DNA of 64,000 nt from Oscillospiraceae bacterium (GCA_022793095.1 JAAWCD010000003.1:43631-107630), one strand, 5' to 3'. Shown: positions 9,343 to 18,921, counted from the first letter of the stretch. The notes: generated by a model not told the origin, from the letters alone. Numbers and translations: made by a program.

Positions 9343-10386
9343 ATGGAACCCATTACCAAGCCGGACGCCCTCAGAGAGGGACAGCAGCGGAAGCTGCGGC
9401 AGGCCCTGCTGATGAAGCGGCTTGTCAACGTCATTCCCATCACCGGCACCCTTGTGCTGGCCATTCTCTTCTTCTCCATCTGTATCCTGCGGGGCTACGA
9501 TGTGCAGTCCAACCTGGAGGTGGTCATCAAGCGGGCCATGATTGTGGGCTTTCTGGCCACCGGCGCTTCCTTTATCTTCGCCATCGGCTCCTTCGACCTG
9601 TCCCTGGGGGCCAACATGCTGGTCAGCGCCGCCCTGGGCGCGGCGGTCTACAACTGGACGGGCAGCCTTCTGCTCATGCTGGCGGTGTGCCTGGTGGTGT
9701 GCGTACTCCTCTCTCTGCTGAACGCCTCCCTGGCCTCTGTCTTCAATCTGCCGGTGTTCGTCATGACCATTGCCATGATGAGCGTCTTTTCCGCCCTGGC
9801 CAGCCTCATCATTTCCAACGTGGACGCAGGCGGCATCGACACCCGCCTGTCCCGGCCCAGCAATCCGGACAACGTCTTCTATCAGGTTATCGGCAATATT
9901 TGGTTTCAGCTGCTTGTCTTGGCCGTCTTTGTCCTGCTGTGCGGATTCCTCTTCAATTTCATGAAAATGGGCCGGAGGCAGAAGTTCATCGGCGGAAACC
10001 CGGTCTGTGCCCGCCTCACCGGCATCGCGCCCACCGGCGTCACCATCTTCTCCTTCACCATTGCCGGACTGGGCATCGGCCTGGCGGCCTTCTTCACCAT
10101 CCTTCAGGACGTCTCCATCTCCGCCTCCTCCGGCGGCGGGGTGGGCATGAACATGCTCATCGCCATTGTCTTCGGCGGCATGGCCATCTCCGGCGGGCCC
10201 CGGTCCAAGGCGCTGGCCGCCTTCACCGGCGGCTTCTCCATGGCCTTTCTGGACCAGTTTATGACCCTGCTCCTGCTGGAGTCCAACACGGGCTCCGCTG
10301 TCACCCAGGTGGTGAAAGCGGTCTTATTCCTGACCGTAGTCACCCTGCTGTCCCTCAGCTACCGCACCAGGCTGCTGCCGCGGTGA
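9343..10386 (+). CDS. Sugar ABC transporter permease (RbsC-type), first
   Basis: A 347-residue integral membrane protein with about nine hydrophobic segments, matching branched/RbsC-type sugar permeases (for example GGVGMNMLIAIVFGGMAISGG near the C-terminus). It starts 13 bp after the ATPase gene behind a GGGGGG site. A second permease (12045-13106) implies a heterodimeric channel. A hairpin repeat follows the stop codon and may lower read-through into the binding-protein gene. Confidence 0.9.
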   Translation: MEPITKPDALREGQQRKLRQALLMKRLVNVIPITGTLVLAILFFSICILRGYDVQSNLEVVIKRAMIVGFLATGASFIFAIGSFDLSLGANMLVSAALGAAVYNWTGSLLLMLAVCLVVCVLLSLLNASLASVFNLPVFVMTIAMMSVFSALASLIISNVDAGGIDTRLSRPSNPDNVFYQVIGNIWFQLLVLAVFVLLCGFLFNFMKMGRRQKFIGGNPVCARLTGIAPTGVTIFSFTIAGLGIGLAAFFTILQDVSISASSGGGVGMNMLIAIVFGGMAISGGPRSKALAAFTGGFSMAFLDQFMTLLLLESNTGSAVTQVVKAVLFLTVVTLLSLSYRTRLLPR

Positions 10387-10387
10387 G

Positions 10388-10431
10388 ATACTTTTTCTTG
10401 AAAGAAAAAGTATCCAAAAAGAACTTCAAAC
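10388..10431 (-). repeat. Hairpin repeat, copy 1
   Basis: Perfect 26-bp palindrome ATACTTTTTC...GAAAAAGTAT, then CCAAAAAGAACTTCAAAC. It forms an inverted pair with copy 2. Confidence 0.75.
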
Positions 10432-10478
10432 TCGCCGCGAATGCCCCGTTCTTATGAAAAGTTCCAAAAGTAAGCCGC

Positions 10479-10521
10479 TTAAAGTTCTTTTTGCTTCTTT
10501 TTCTTTCAAGAAAAAGAAGAG
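10479..10521 (+). repeat. Hairpin repeat, copy 2
   Basis: TTAAAGTTCTTTTTGCTTC followed by the CTTTCAAG hairpin core, in opposite orientation to copy 1 and ending upstream of the binding-protein ribosome site. Confidence 0.75.
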
Positions 10522-10554
10522 AAATATCGGAAGCGAGATTGTAAGGAGGAAATT

Positions 10555-11913
10555 ATGAAAAAGAACCAACTTTGGAAGCGCCTTTCCGCCGGCCTGCTGG
10601 CAGGCGCGATGCTGCTGGGCCTGACCGCCTGCGGCGGCGGCGCAAACGACCCCGCGCCCACCCAGAGCGGCGCGCCCGCCCCCACCGCTCCGGCGTCCGG
10701 CACCCCGGCCCCCACTGCCCCGGCCGCGCCCGAGGGCTACAGCACCAACTATAAAGGCAAGACCACTTACGCGGATATCGCCGAGCAGCTCCGGGCCGAC
10801 CAGACCCTGGACCTGAGCGGCCTGGACTCCCAGATGTTCAAAATCACAGGCTATGCCCAGGGCTACAACTTTGACGACGCCTGGTTCGGCTCCCTGGCCC
10901 AGATGGTCAACAGCGGCTGCCAGGTGGTCCTGGCCTCCGGATCGGCCCAGTTCGCCTTCAACTTCGGCGGCCTGCCCCGTGAGGCTGGTGAGACTGAGAT
11001 CCGGGTGGGCGGCGTGGACTCCCTGACCCAGGAGTTTGCCGACCTGCTCTCCGGCGGCGTGTACAACTTCTGCTCCGGCTCCTATCCCAGCATGATCGCC
11101 CCCGCCGTGGCACTGACCCTGCGGGCACTGGAGGGCGGCAAGCTGGTGGACGGCGACGGCAACGCGGCCGCTGTCAACATGAGCCACCTTGTAGCCAACT
11201 CTCCCGAGGAGCTGGAGGAGATCATGACTGAGGACGCTTCCGGCAGCTACGCCCTGGGCGCTGGCGCGGTTTCCGCCATGATGGGCGCGGACTACAGTGC
11301 CTTTGAAGGCATGGTGTCCAACGCCGGCTGGGACCAGATCAAGGATCTGAAGAGCCAGTACGCCAGCGCGGATGTGACCCCGCTGTCCAAGTCCTACAAG
11401 ATCGGCATCCTCCGCAACGACGTCACCTCTGACGAGGCCCTGGCCTACGAGGCCTACCTCAACGAGCTGGCTCAGGCTATGGGCTTCACCGTCACCTTCT
11501 CCGAGTCCACCGACGGCAACGCCACCAACGAGGTGAACCAGATCCAGACTTGGGCCGCCGCGGGCTTTGACGCGGTCATCACCCTGTCCTCCGGCAGCTT
11601 CTACGACCAGGCCACCACCTGCGACAGCAACAACATGCCCCTGTGTATCTTCGCCTTCCACCCCGAGGAGGACGACCTCCTGGACCTGAACACCCTGGAC
11701 AGCTATCTGGGGGCGGTGGGTCCCGCCAAGTACAACGAGGGCGAGGTTGGCTACCGCATGGCCAAATACTACATTGAGCAGGGCAGCACGGACTTCTCCA
11801 TCTTCGGCGGCTCCATCATGTTCGGCGCGGAGCAGCACGCCTACCGGGTAGGCGGCATGATCGCCGCCATGATTGAGGCGGAAACCGGCGTTCCCTGCCC
11901 GGATTTCAGCTGA
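10555..11913 (+). CDS. Sugar-binding lipoprotein, apparently circularly permuted
   Basis: A 452-residue exported lipoprotein (lipobox LTAC, Cys26, then a Pro/Ala/Thr-rich linker to about 60) that should deliver substrate to the ABC permeases. The order of lobes is odd. Residues about 94-225 (GYAQGYNFDDAWFGSLAQMV, later VGGVDSLTQEF) look like the C-terminal lobe of a type-1 periplasmic binding protein. Residues about 281-445 (YKIGILRND, later FDAVITLSSGS and GEVGYRMAKYYIE) look like the N-terminal lobe. In the family the KIGIL-type strand begins the mature protein. So either this is a circular permutation or it is a fusion of two truncated tandem copies. AAGGAGG precedes the ATG. Confidence 0.82.
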   Translation: MKKNQLWKRLSAGLLAGAMLLGLTACGGGANDPAPTQSGAPAPTAPASGTPAPTAPAAPEGYSTNYKGKTTYADIAEQLRADQTLDLSGLDSQMFKITGYAQGYNFDDAWFGSLAQMVNSGCQVVLASGSAQFAFNFGGLPREAGETEIRVGGVDSLTQEFADLLSGGVYNFCSGSYPSMIAPAVALTLRALEGGKLVDGDGNAAAVNMSHLVANSPEELEEIMTEDASGSYALGAGAVSAMMGADYSAFEGMVSNAGWDQIKDLKSQYASADVTPLSKSYKIGILRNDVTSDEALAYEAYLNELAQAMGFTVTFSESTDGNATNEVNQIQTWAAAGFDAVITLSSGSFYDQATTCDSNNMPLCIFAFHPEEDDLLDLNTLDSYLGAVGPAKYNEGEVGYRMAKYYIEQGSTDFSIFGGSIMFGAEQHAYRVGGMIAAMIEAETGVPCPDFS

Positions 11914-11921
11914 CAAACCAT

Positions 11922-11957
11922 GCTTTCTTCCGCGCCCGTCCGGGCGCGGAAGAAAGC
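11922..11957 (+). terminator. Intercistronic 17-bp hairpin
   Basis: Perfect 17-bp stem (11922-11938 and 11941-11957) with a two-base loop and no T-run. It lies just after the binding-protein gene; such structures often protect the 3' end of binding-protein mRNA and reduce downstream expression. Confidence 0.6.
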
Positions 11958-12044
11958 GGGTATTCCCACGACCAGAGCCCACCGGCGCGGCGGACTCTGG
12001 TGATGCGAACACCCATTTCAAATCCGGAAAGGAGACGTTTTCCC

Positions 12045-13106
12045 ATGACAAACAACATTGGCGGCAGCGCGGCAGGGCTGCTCAAACGGGCTGGAGGCAT
12101 CCTCGTCATTCCGGCCATCTGTCTGGTCATCTCCATCCTGATGTGCCGGGCCTATGGAACCGTGCTGTTCAAGGACGGCCTTTCCATGTCAACCTTCTTC
12201 TACGGCCTGGCCTACCTCTCCCTGGTGGCCTTTGCCGTGTCTGTCAACCTCCACTCCGGGCGGTTCGACTTCTCCGTCAGCTCCATCATCATCCTGTCCA
12301 GCACGGTGGTCATCATGCTGGCCTGCCAGGGCGTGAACAGCGTGGGCCTCCTGCTGCTGGCGGGGCTGGGCTCCGGACTGCTGGGCGGCCTGATTTCCGG
12401 CGGCCTCTACCTGACCCTGGGCCTGCCGCCGATGATTCTGTCGCTGGGCGTGGCCCTGCTTTACGAGGCCATCGCCTATATCGCAGCCAACGGCTCGGAG
12501 AGCAACAGCGTCGTCACCCTTCAGCCCGCTATTTCCAACCAGCTGAAGGCGTTTATCGGAGCCAACGGCAATTCGCCTCTCTTCCTGATCCTCATTCTCG
12601 CGGCGGCGCTGGCCTTTATGGTGCTGGTCTTTCACTACACCAAATTCGGCTACGATTACCGGGCCCTGCAAAGCGGTCAGAAAATCGCTGTCAACACCGG
12701 AGCCAACGAGCGGGTCAACGCCCTGCTCTGCTACGCCATTGCCGGCGGGCTGGCGGGGCTGGCCGGGTTCCTGTTCGGTTGTCAGATTCAGTACACGCGG
12801 GTTTCCGGCTACCTGAACTTCGGCACGGTGCCCAAGATGTTCGACGCTTTCTGCCCTCTGTTCTTTGCGGGCTTTGTGGGCCGGTTCTGCAACAAACAGC
12901 TTGCCATTGTGGTCTCCGTTGTAGGCTATGAGTTTTTGCAGCTGGCCTTCGGCAACATGAGCGCGGTCAACACCACCTTTACCAGCACCATCTACGGCAT
13001 TATCAATTCGGCGATTCTGGTCCTCTTCCTCATCTATCTCAACAACGAAAACAAGGTAATGGAACTGGTCACGCTGAAAAAGCGGCGGTCCGCTCAGACG
13101 CGGTGA
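12045..13106 (+). CDS. Sugar ABC transporter permease, second
   Basis: A 353-residue integral membrane protein with about nine hydrophobic stretches, related to RbsC-type permeases (LLCYAIAGGLAGLAGFLFG is the typical loop region). The ATG at 12045 follows GGAAAGGAG; the earlier in-frame ATG at 12000 has no site. It is separated from the binding-protein gene by a 17-bp stem hairpin. It is taken as the partner of the first permease. Confidence 0.88.
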   Translation: MTNNIGGSAAGLLKRAGGILVIPAICLVISILMCRAYGTVLFKDGLSMSTFFYGLAYLSLVAFAVSVNLHSGRFDFSVSSIIILSSTVVIMLACQGVNSVGLLLLAGLGSGLLGGLISGGLYLTLGLPPMILSLGVALLYEAIAYIAANGSESNSVVTLQPAISNQLKAFIGANGNSPLFLILILAAALAFMVLVFHYTKFGYDYRALQSGQKIAVNTGANERVNALLCYAIAGGLAGLAGFLFGCQIQYTRVSGYLNFGTVPKMFDAFCPLFFAGFVGRFCNKQLAIVVSVVGYEFLQLAFGNMSAVNTTFTSTIYGIINSAILVLFLIYLNNENKVMELVTLKKRRSAQTR

Positions 13107-13242
13107 TCAGGAATCCCGGAAGGCAGCGGGCATGATCCGCCGTCCACGGTCTTCCGGGGAAGCGTCCGGGCTCAGCCTTGCTTTGGAGTTCCATATAATC
13201 CTTGTTTTTCAAAATTAAAGAATCTAAATTGAGGTGTTTCCT

Positions 13243-13893
13243 ATGAAAATCGGAGTAATCGGGGCGGGAGGACGTCTGGGCGGAAAGCTTGCGGCTGAGG
13301 CGCTGGACCGGGGCCACAGGGTGACCGCGGTTGTTCGCCAGACCCCTTGCGGGGACAGCCGGGCGGAGATTCTGCGGAAGAGCCTGTTTGAGCTGACCCG
13401 GGAGGAGGCGTCCGGCTTTGACGCCATCATCAGCGCCTTTGGCAGCGGGTTTACCGCTGACCCGGCGGTGAACTGCCAGGCCGTGGAGCACTTGGCCTCG
13501 CTGACAGAGGGGACGGATGTCCACCTGATTCTGACCGGCGGCGCGGGCTGTCTGTACGAGGACGGGACAGAAGATCGATGCGTCTGTGAAACTCCGGAGC
13601 ATCCGGTGTTTCTGCGGGGGATTTCCCGCAGTCTGGCCCAGGGCCTGGACGCGCTGGGCCGCAGGCCGGGAGTGTGCTGGACCTTTGTCTGCCCCTCTCT
13701 TCTGCTGGACCAGGACGGCCCCCGCACCGGGGACTATCTCACCCGCTGCGACCGGCACATCTTATATAATGAAGACGGCCAAAGCTATGTTTCCTATGAC
13801 GACCTGGCCTTTGCCATGGTGGACTTTGCGGAGCAGGGCCTGTTCCAGCGCCAGCTGGTCACCGTGGCCAGCCGGAAGGGCGGACGGGCATGA
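13243..13893 (+). CDS. NAD(P)-binding Rossmann protein (NmrA/YwnB-like)
   Basis: A 216-residue atypical short-chain dehydrogenase/epimerase-like protein. It starts MKIGVIGAGGRLGG, a nucleotide-binding loop, and contains a central LILTGGAGCLYEDG segment. No canonical YxxxK catalytic pair is seen in the usual place, so it may be a reductase of the anthrol/NmrA type or a regulator. The ATG at 13243 has GAGGTG upstream. Its stop overlaps the start of the HAD gene by four bases, so translation is coupled. Confidence 0.75.
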   Translation: MKIGVIGAGGRLGGKLAAEALDRGHRVTAVVRQTPCGDSRAEILRKSLFELTREEASGFDAIISAFGSGFTADPAVNCQAVEHLASLTEGTDVHLILTGGAGCLYEDGTEDRCVCETPEHPVFLRGISRSLAQGLDALGRRPGVCWTFVCPSLLLDQDGPRTGDYLTRCDRHILYNEDGQSYVSYDDLAFAMVDFAEQGLFQRQLVTVASRKGGRA

Positions 13894-14537
13894 GATACAA
13901 GGGAATCATTTTCGACCTGGACGGTGTGATCTGCTCCACCGACGAGTATCACTATCAGGCGTGGAAGGCCCTGGCCAATGAAATCGGCGCATCAGAGTTC
14001 AGCCGCGCGGACAATGCCCGCCAGCGGGGCGTTTCCCGGATGGAGAGCCTGGAGGTGGTGCTGGAGAAGGCGCCAAAGGTTTACACAGAGGCGGAAAAAC
14101 AGGCGCTGGCGGACCATAAAAACAAGCTGTACCAGGGACTTCTGGCGAACATGTCTCCGGCGGACCTGTCCGGCGAGGTGCGCCAGACGCTGGACACGCT
14201 GCGGGGGCGGGGGCTGCTGCTGGCGATTGGATCCTCCTCCAAAAATGCCCCGCTTATTTTGGAACGCATCGGCCTAAGGAACTATTTCGACCAAGTGGCC
14301 GACGGCAATCAGATCACCCGCTCCAAGCCCCATCCGGAGGTGTTCCTTCTGGCGGCCCGGCTTTTGGGGCTGGAGCCCCGTGACTGCCTGGTGGTGGAGG
14401 ACGCGGAGGCCGGAATCGAGGCCGGACAGCGGGGAGGATTTGACACAGCCGGCATCGGGCCCGCCGCGGAATGCGGCCGGGCGGCTTATGAATTAAGGTG
14501 TTTTTCTGACCTTCTAACCATTGCGAAATCTTCTTGA
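13890..14537 (+). CDS. HAD hydrolase, beta-phosphoglucomutase-like
   Basis: A 215-residue cytoplasmic HAD protein. The nucleophile loop is FDLDGVICSTDEYH, motif II lies in LLLAIGSSSKNAP, the catalytic Lys is in SKPHPEVF and motif IV is VVEDAEAGIEA. The cap insert and overall length match beta-phosphoglucomutases or sugar-phosphate phosphatases. Together with the ABC transporter and the GH3/GH2 genes it suggests conversion of sugar-1-phosphates, or clearance of sugar phosphates, from an imported oligosaccharide. Confidence 0.85.
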   Translation: MRYKGIIFDLDGVICSTDEYHYQAWKALANEIGASEFSRADNARQRGVSRMESLEVVLEKAPKVYTEAEKQALADHKNKLYQGLLANMSPADLSGEVRQTLDTLRGRGLLLAIGSSSKNAPLILERIGLRNYFDQVADGNQITRSKPHPEVFLLAARLLGLEPRDCLVVEDAEAGIEAGQRGGFDTAGIGPAAECGRAAYELRCFSDLLTIAKSS

Positions 14538-14543
14538 CAGCGC

Positions 14544-14650
14544 CGTTTAACGTTCTTTTTGCTTCTTTTTCCGGCTTCGCTCGGACGGACTCCACTAAGC
14601 TTTTGCTTCGCAAAAGCAAGTGTCGTTCAGTCTTTCAAGAAAAAGAAGAG
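14544..14650 (+). repeat. Hairpin repeat, copy 3 (long form)
   Basis: The same ends as the short copies, but about 65 bp are inserted in the arm. The insert contains a GCTTTTGCTTCGCAAAAGC hairpin and CAAGTGTCGTTCA, shared with copy 9. Confidence 0.7.
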
Positions 14651-14667
14651 AAATGGGGAATCAAACT

Positions 14668-16389
14668 ATGATTGACTTAAAAGCAAAACCGTTCTATCTG
14701 TCCGGCGCGGACATTCAATGGGTGGAGGACACGTTGGCTTCCATGTCCCTGGAGGAAAAGGTGGGGCAGCTCTTCTGCGTGACGGATATCACCACAGATA
14801 CAGAGGCCCTCCAAAACCTGGTGCGTACATACCATCCCGGCGGCTTTATGTACCGGGCGGGAGACGCGGCCCAGATCCAGCAGGCCCAGCGGGCCATGCA
14901 GGAGGCCAGCCGGATCCCTCTGCTGCTGGCCTGCAACCTGGAGAGCGGCGGCAACGGCGTGGCGGAAACCGGCACCTTCTTCGGCCGCCCGCTGGAGGTG
15001 GCCGCCACCGGTGAGACGGAGCAGGCCCGGCGGCTGGGCCTGGTCTGCGCCCGGGAGGGCGCGGCCGCGGGCTGCAACTGGGCCTTCGCGCCCATCATCG
15101 ACATTGACTACAACTGGCGCAACCCCATCACCAATGTGCGGACCTTCGGCTCCGACCCGGACCGGGTTCTGGCCATGGGGGGAGCGTTCATGGACGGCGT
15201 GGCGGAGAGCGGCGCGGCCATGGCGGTGTGCATCAAGCACTTTCCCGGCGACGGTGTGGACGAGCGGGACCAGCACCTCCTTTCCACGGTCAACAGCATG
15301 TCCGCCGGGGATTGGGAGGCCACCTACGGCCGCATATACAAAGCCCTCATTGACAAGGGGGCCCAGACCGTCATGGCCGGCCACATTCTCCAGCCCGCTA
15401 TGACCCGGAAGATGTGTCCCGGCATCCGGGATGAGGACATTCTGCCCGGCTCCACCAACCGCTATCTGATGACCGGCCTGCTCCGGGGCGAGTTGGGCTT
15501 TAACGGCCTCATCACCACGGACGCCACACCCATGGTGGGCTTTACCGGCACGATGACCCGGCGGCAGGCCATTGCCAGCGCCATCAACGGCGGCGCGGAC
15601 GTCATTCTGTTCTGCAAGAACGTGGACGAGGACCTGGCCGGGGTTCGGGCGGATGTGGAGTCCGGCGTCATCTCGATGGAGCGGCTGGATGAGGCGGTCA
15701 CCCGGCAGCTGGCGCTGAAGGCCAGCCTGGGCCTGCCCCAGAAACAGGCCGCCGGCACGCTGGTGCCTGGTCCGGAGGCCCTGCCGGTGTTCGGCTGTCA
15801 GGAACACCAGGACTGGGCCAGGGAGTGCGCCCGGAAATCGGTGACGCTTGTAAAGGACAATCAGCATTTGCTGCCCTTGTCGCCGGAAAGGACGCCGAGG
15901 GTCCGGCTGACCGTGCTGGGCGAGCAGCAGAGCGGCGCGTTTGGGGACAACAGCGGCGTTACGGAGCTGCTGAAAACCGCGCTGGAGCAGGAGGGCTTTC
16001 AGGTGGCGCTGTACGACTACGCCACTATGGAGCAAGGGGAAATCTTCACCGCGGGCGTGGCGGAGATGAGGGAGAAGTTTGACCTGTCCATTGTGGCGGC
16101 CAATATTCCCACTGGCTCCAACAACACCACCCGGCGGGTGGACTGGATTACTCTGATGGCGGCCAATGAGCCCTGGTACACGCGGGAGATTCCCACCATG
16201 TTCATCAGCTTCTGCAATCCCTACCACATGATAGACGTGCCCTTTATCAGCACCTTTGTCAACTGCTACTCCTCCAGCAAATTCTGTGTGGAAGCGGCGG
16301 TGGAAAAACTGATGGGCCGCGGCGAATTCGTGGGCAAGAGTCCGGTAGACCCCTGGTGCGGCGGCATCTGGGGCGCGGAATTTATGTGA
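14668..16389 (+). CDS. Glycoside hydrolase family 3 (NagZ-like)
   Basis: A 573-residue intracellular glycosidase; no signal peptide is seen. The N-terminal TIM barrel has KHFPGDGVDERDQH, matching the His/Asp-dyad loop of NagZ-type GH3 enzymes, and the nucleophile region GLITTDATPM. A C-terminal alpha/beta sandwich begins around residue 390 (SVTLVKDNQHLLPL). A beta-N-acetylglucosaminidase or related exo-glycosidase is likely. The ATG at 14668 is preferred (GGGGAA upstream), but ATG 14653 is possible because the gene starts directly behind a hairpin repeat. It probably works with the downstream GH2 enzyme on imported oligosaccharides. Confidence 0.88.
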   Translation: MIDLKAKPFYLSGADIQWVEDTLASMSLEEKVGQLFCVTDITTDTEALQNLVRTYHPGGFMYRAGDAAQIQQAQRAMQEASRIPLLLACNLESGGNGVAETGTFFGRPLEVAATGETEQARRLGLVCAREGAAAGCNWAFAPIIDIDYNWRNPITNVRTFGSDPDRVLAMGGAFMDGVAESGAAMAVCIKHFPGDGVDERDQHLLSTVNSMSAGDWEATYGRIYKALIDKGAQTVMAGHILQPAMTRKMCPGIRDEDILPGSTNRYLMTGLLRGELGFNGLITTDATPMVGFTGTMTRRQAIASAINGGADVILFCKNVDEDLAGVRADVESGVISMERLDEAVTRQLALKASLGLPQKQAAGTLVPGPEALPVFGCQEHQDWARECARKSVTLVKDNQHLLPLSPERTPRVRLTVLGEQQSGAFGDNSGVTELLKTALEQEGFQVALYDYATMEQGEIFTAGVAEMREKFDLSIVAANIPTGSNNTTRRVDWITLMAANEPWYTREIPTMFISFCNPYHMIDVPFISTFVNCYSSSKFCVEAAVEKLMGRGEFVGKSPVDPWCGGIWGAEFM

Positions 16390-16405
16390 CACTTATGATT
16401 TTTCT

Positions 16406-16445
16406 GTTCTTTTCTTGAAAGAAAAGAACCAAAAGAACTTTAAAC
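16406..16445 (-). repeat. Hairpin repeat, copy 4
   Basis: Perfect palindrome GTTCTTTTCTTG / AAGAAAAGAAC followed by CAAAAGAACTTTAAAC, between the GH3 and GH2 genes. Confidence 0.75.
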
Positions 16446-16485
16446 TGTGTTCTTTTGCCAGGTTTCGTTGAGGGGGGCCAAAGCC

Positions 16486-18921
16486 ATGCGGGGTCAAAAT
16501 TGGAATGACAACTGGTTGTTTTGGGAAGATAAGGACGCGTTCGCGCTGATTTGGAGCGTTCCGGAGCACGCGCAAACCGTTCGTCTCCCCCATGACGTCA
16601 CGATTTCCCTGCCAGCTTATGGGGGGAGCCCCGCGGGAGGCGACGGAGCCTTCCGAGACGGGGGCAGCTACGTCTATGTCAAGAATCTGTTCGCCCCGGA
16701 GGAATGGCGGGACCGGACGGTCTCCCTGCGGTTTGACGGCGTCAGCCGGAACGCCATGGTCTACGTCAATGGACAGCGGGCGGCGGTGATGCCCTATGCC
16801 TATACTACGTTTGACGTGCCGCTGGACGATTTTCTGGACTATGGGAAGGAAAACCAAATCCGGGTATCGGTCCGCACCGGAGATATGCCCAATACCCGCT
16901 GGTATGCCGGCAGCGGTATTTACCGGGATGTGAGCCTGTGGACCGGCGGACTGGTTTCCATTCCGGCCGTCCGCGTTTCCACCCAAAGCCTGGACCCGGA
17001 GCTGGCTCTGGTGACGGTGGAGACGGAGCTGAGAAACCGGATGCCCACGCCCCGGCAGGTCTGTCTGAAAACAGAGCTGCTGGCGCCGGATGGCGCTCTG
17101 GCCGCGTCAGAGGTCTGTGAGGTGACACTGATGGGCGGCGGTCAGGAGACCTTGACCCAGACGCTGCCGGTTCCGGAGCCCCGGCCTTGGTCAGCAGAGA
17201 CGCCGGAACGGTATCTCTGCCGGTCCATGCTGCTGCTGGACGGCGGGGTGAGCGACCGTGCGGAAACAGCCTTCGGGATCCGCACCCTGACCGTAGATTC
17301 TAAGCGCGGCCTGCGAATCAACGGAAAAACAGTGAAGCTCCGGGGGGCATGTATCCACCACGACAGCGGGCTGCTGGGCGCGGCCACCTTCGCGGAGGCG
17401 GAGCACCGCCGGATCCGCCTGCTGAAGGAGGCGGGCTTCAACGCGGTCCGAAGCGCCCACCAGCCCTTGGCCCCGGCGGCGCTGGAGGCCTGTGACGCGC
17501 TGGGGATCTACGTCATGGATGAGGCCTTTGACATGTGGACCCGGAGTAAAAAGGACTATGATTACAGTCAGTTTTTTGAGAAGTGGTGGCAGGACGACCT
17601 TGCCGCCATGGTCCGGAAGGATTTCAACCATCCCAGTGTGATTCTTTACTCCATTGGCAACGAAATTCCGGAAATCGCCACCCCCCACGGTGCGGCGCTG
17701 GGCCGCCGCATGGCCAGCCTGGTGCGGAGTCTGGACAGGACCCGGCCGGTGATGGCTGGCATCAACGGCATATTCGCCTCCGGTGACCGGCTGGGGCAAA
17801 TTGTCGCCGGCATTGAGGGCAGTGATTCCAGCGAAGGACAGGGTGGGAACGTCAACGACTTTATGGCCGCAACGGCCGCCCATGCGGATGAAATTGCGGT
17901 CCACCCGATCATCTCCCGGAATCTGGAGCTGGCCGGGGCAGGCATGGACGTGATGGGCTACAACTATATGACCGCCCGCTACGAGCCGGACGGGAGACAG
18001 TACCCAAACCGGGTTATCGTGGGCAGCGAAACCTACCCGCCGGAGATTGCCCGGAGCTGGGACATCATTCAAAAGTCGCCCCAGGTCATCGGGGATTTTA
18101 CCTGGACCGGATGGGACTATCTCGGAGAAGCGGGGGTGGGCGTGCCCGCCTACCGGTTTGGAGAGGGAGGATTCGGGGCCGGATTCCCGTGTCAGCTGAG
18201 CTATTGCGGGGATTTGGACCTGACAGGCTTCCGCCGCCCCGCCTCCTATTTCCGTGAGATTGTATTCGGGCTGCGAAAATCCCCTTACATTACCGTGCAG
18301 AACCCGGATCATTACGGAGAAACGCCTCTGCTGACCCCCTGGGTGCTCAGTGACAACGGCGCGTCCTGGACCCATCCCGGCTTTGAGGGAAAACCCGTGG
18401 TGGTAGAGGTTTACACACCTGGGGACACAGTGGAGCTTTTTCAAAATGGGGCCAGCTTAGGCCGCCGGCCGGCCGGGGCCCAAACCGGATTCCGGGTGCT
18501 GTTTGAGACCGTCTACCAGCCGGGGATGCTGGAGGCTGTAGCTTATGACAACGGCGCTGAGCTGGGCCGGAGCACGCTGAGCACGGCCGGACCGGCGTGC
18601 GTGCTCAAGGCCCGGTTAGAGCCAGCAGAGGGTCTGCCGGAGCGGGAGCTGATTTTTGTCAGGCTTACGCTGGAGGATGCGCGGGGACGCTTGGTTCCCT
18701 GCTCAGACTGCTCCATCCAAGCGCGGGCTGAGGGAGATGTGGTTCTGGCTGCCCTTGGCAGCGGCGATCCCAAGCCGCTGGCCGGCTATACCGATGGTGT
18801 AAGCCGGACCTTCCAGGGCCGGGCGCTGGCGATTTTGCGGACGGTCAGCTCCACCGGCTCCGCGGTGCTGAACGTTTCAGCTGGAGAATGGGGGGAAACG
18901 GAAGTGAGCGTCACTTGGTGA
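16486..18921 (+). CDS. Glycoside hydrolase family 2 (beta-galactosidase/glucuronidase type)
   Basis: An 811-residue intracellular enzyme. The sugar-binding jelly-roll (about 1-170) contains NTRWYAGSGIYRDV, followed by an Ig-like domain and a TIM barrel. The acid/base Glu is in ILYSIGNEIPE near residue 395 and the nucleophile is probably the Glu in VGSETYPPE near 515. C-terminal Ig-like domains resemble DUF4982-type beta-galactosidases (GDTVELFQNGASLG). The ATG at 16486 has GAGGGGGG upstream. Substrate could be a beta-galactoside or beta-glucuronide; the sequence does not decide. Confidence 0.9.
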   Translation: MRGQNWNDNWLFWEDKDAFALIWSVPEHAQTVRLPHDVTISLPAYGGSPAGGDGAFRDGGSYVYVKNLFAPEEWRDRTVSLRFDGVSRNAMVYVNGQRAAVMPYAYTTFDVPLDDFLDYGKENQIRVSVRTGDMPNTRWYAGSGIYRDVSLWTGGLVSIPAVRVSTQSLDPELALVTVETELRNRMPTPRQVCLKTELLAPDGALAASEVCEVTLMGGGQETLTQTLPVPEPRPWSAETPERYLCRSMLLLDGGVSDRAETAFGIRTLTVDSKRGLRINGKTVKLRGACIHHDSGLLGAATFAEAEHRRIRLLKEAGFNAVRSAHQPLAPAALEACDALGIYVMDEAFDMWTRSKKDYDYSQFFEKWWQDDLAAMVRKDFNHPSVILYSIGNEIPEIATPHGAALGRRMASLVRSLDRTRPVMAGINGIFASGDRLGQIVAGIEGSDSSEGQGGNVNDFMAATAAHADEIAVHPIISRNLELAGAGMDVMGYNYMTARYEPDGRQYPNRVIVGSETYPPEIARSWDIIQKSPQVIGDFTWTGWDYLGEAGVGVPAYRFGEGGFGAGFPCQLSYCGDLDLTGFRRPASYFREIVFGLRKSPYITVQNPDHYGETPLLTPWVLSDNGASWTHPGFEGKPVVVEVYTPGDTVELFQNGASLGRRPAGAQTGFRVLFETVYQPGMLEAVAYDNGAELGRSTLSTAGPACVLKARLEPAEGLPERELIFVRLTLEDARGRLVPCSDCSIQARAEGDVVLAALGSGDPKPLAGYTDGVSRTFQGRALAILRTVSSTGSAVLNVSAGEWGETEVSVTW

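Noticed and set aside
7671..9479. Minus-strand frame opposite the ABC ATPase
   Set aside because: The plus strand has Walker and signature motifs; this frame has none and no ribosome site.
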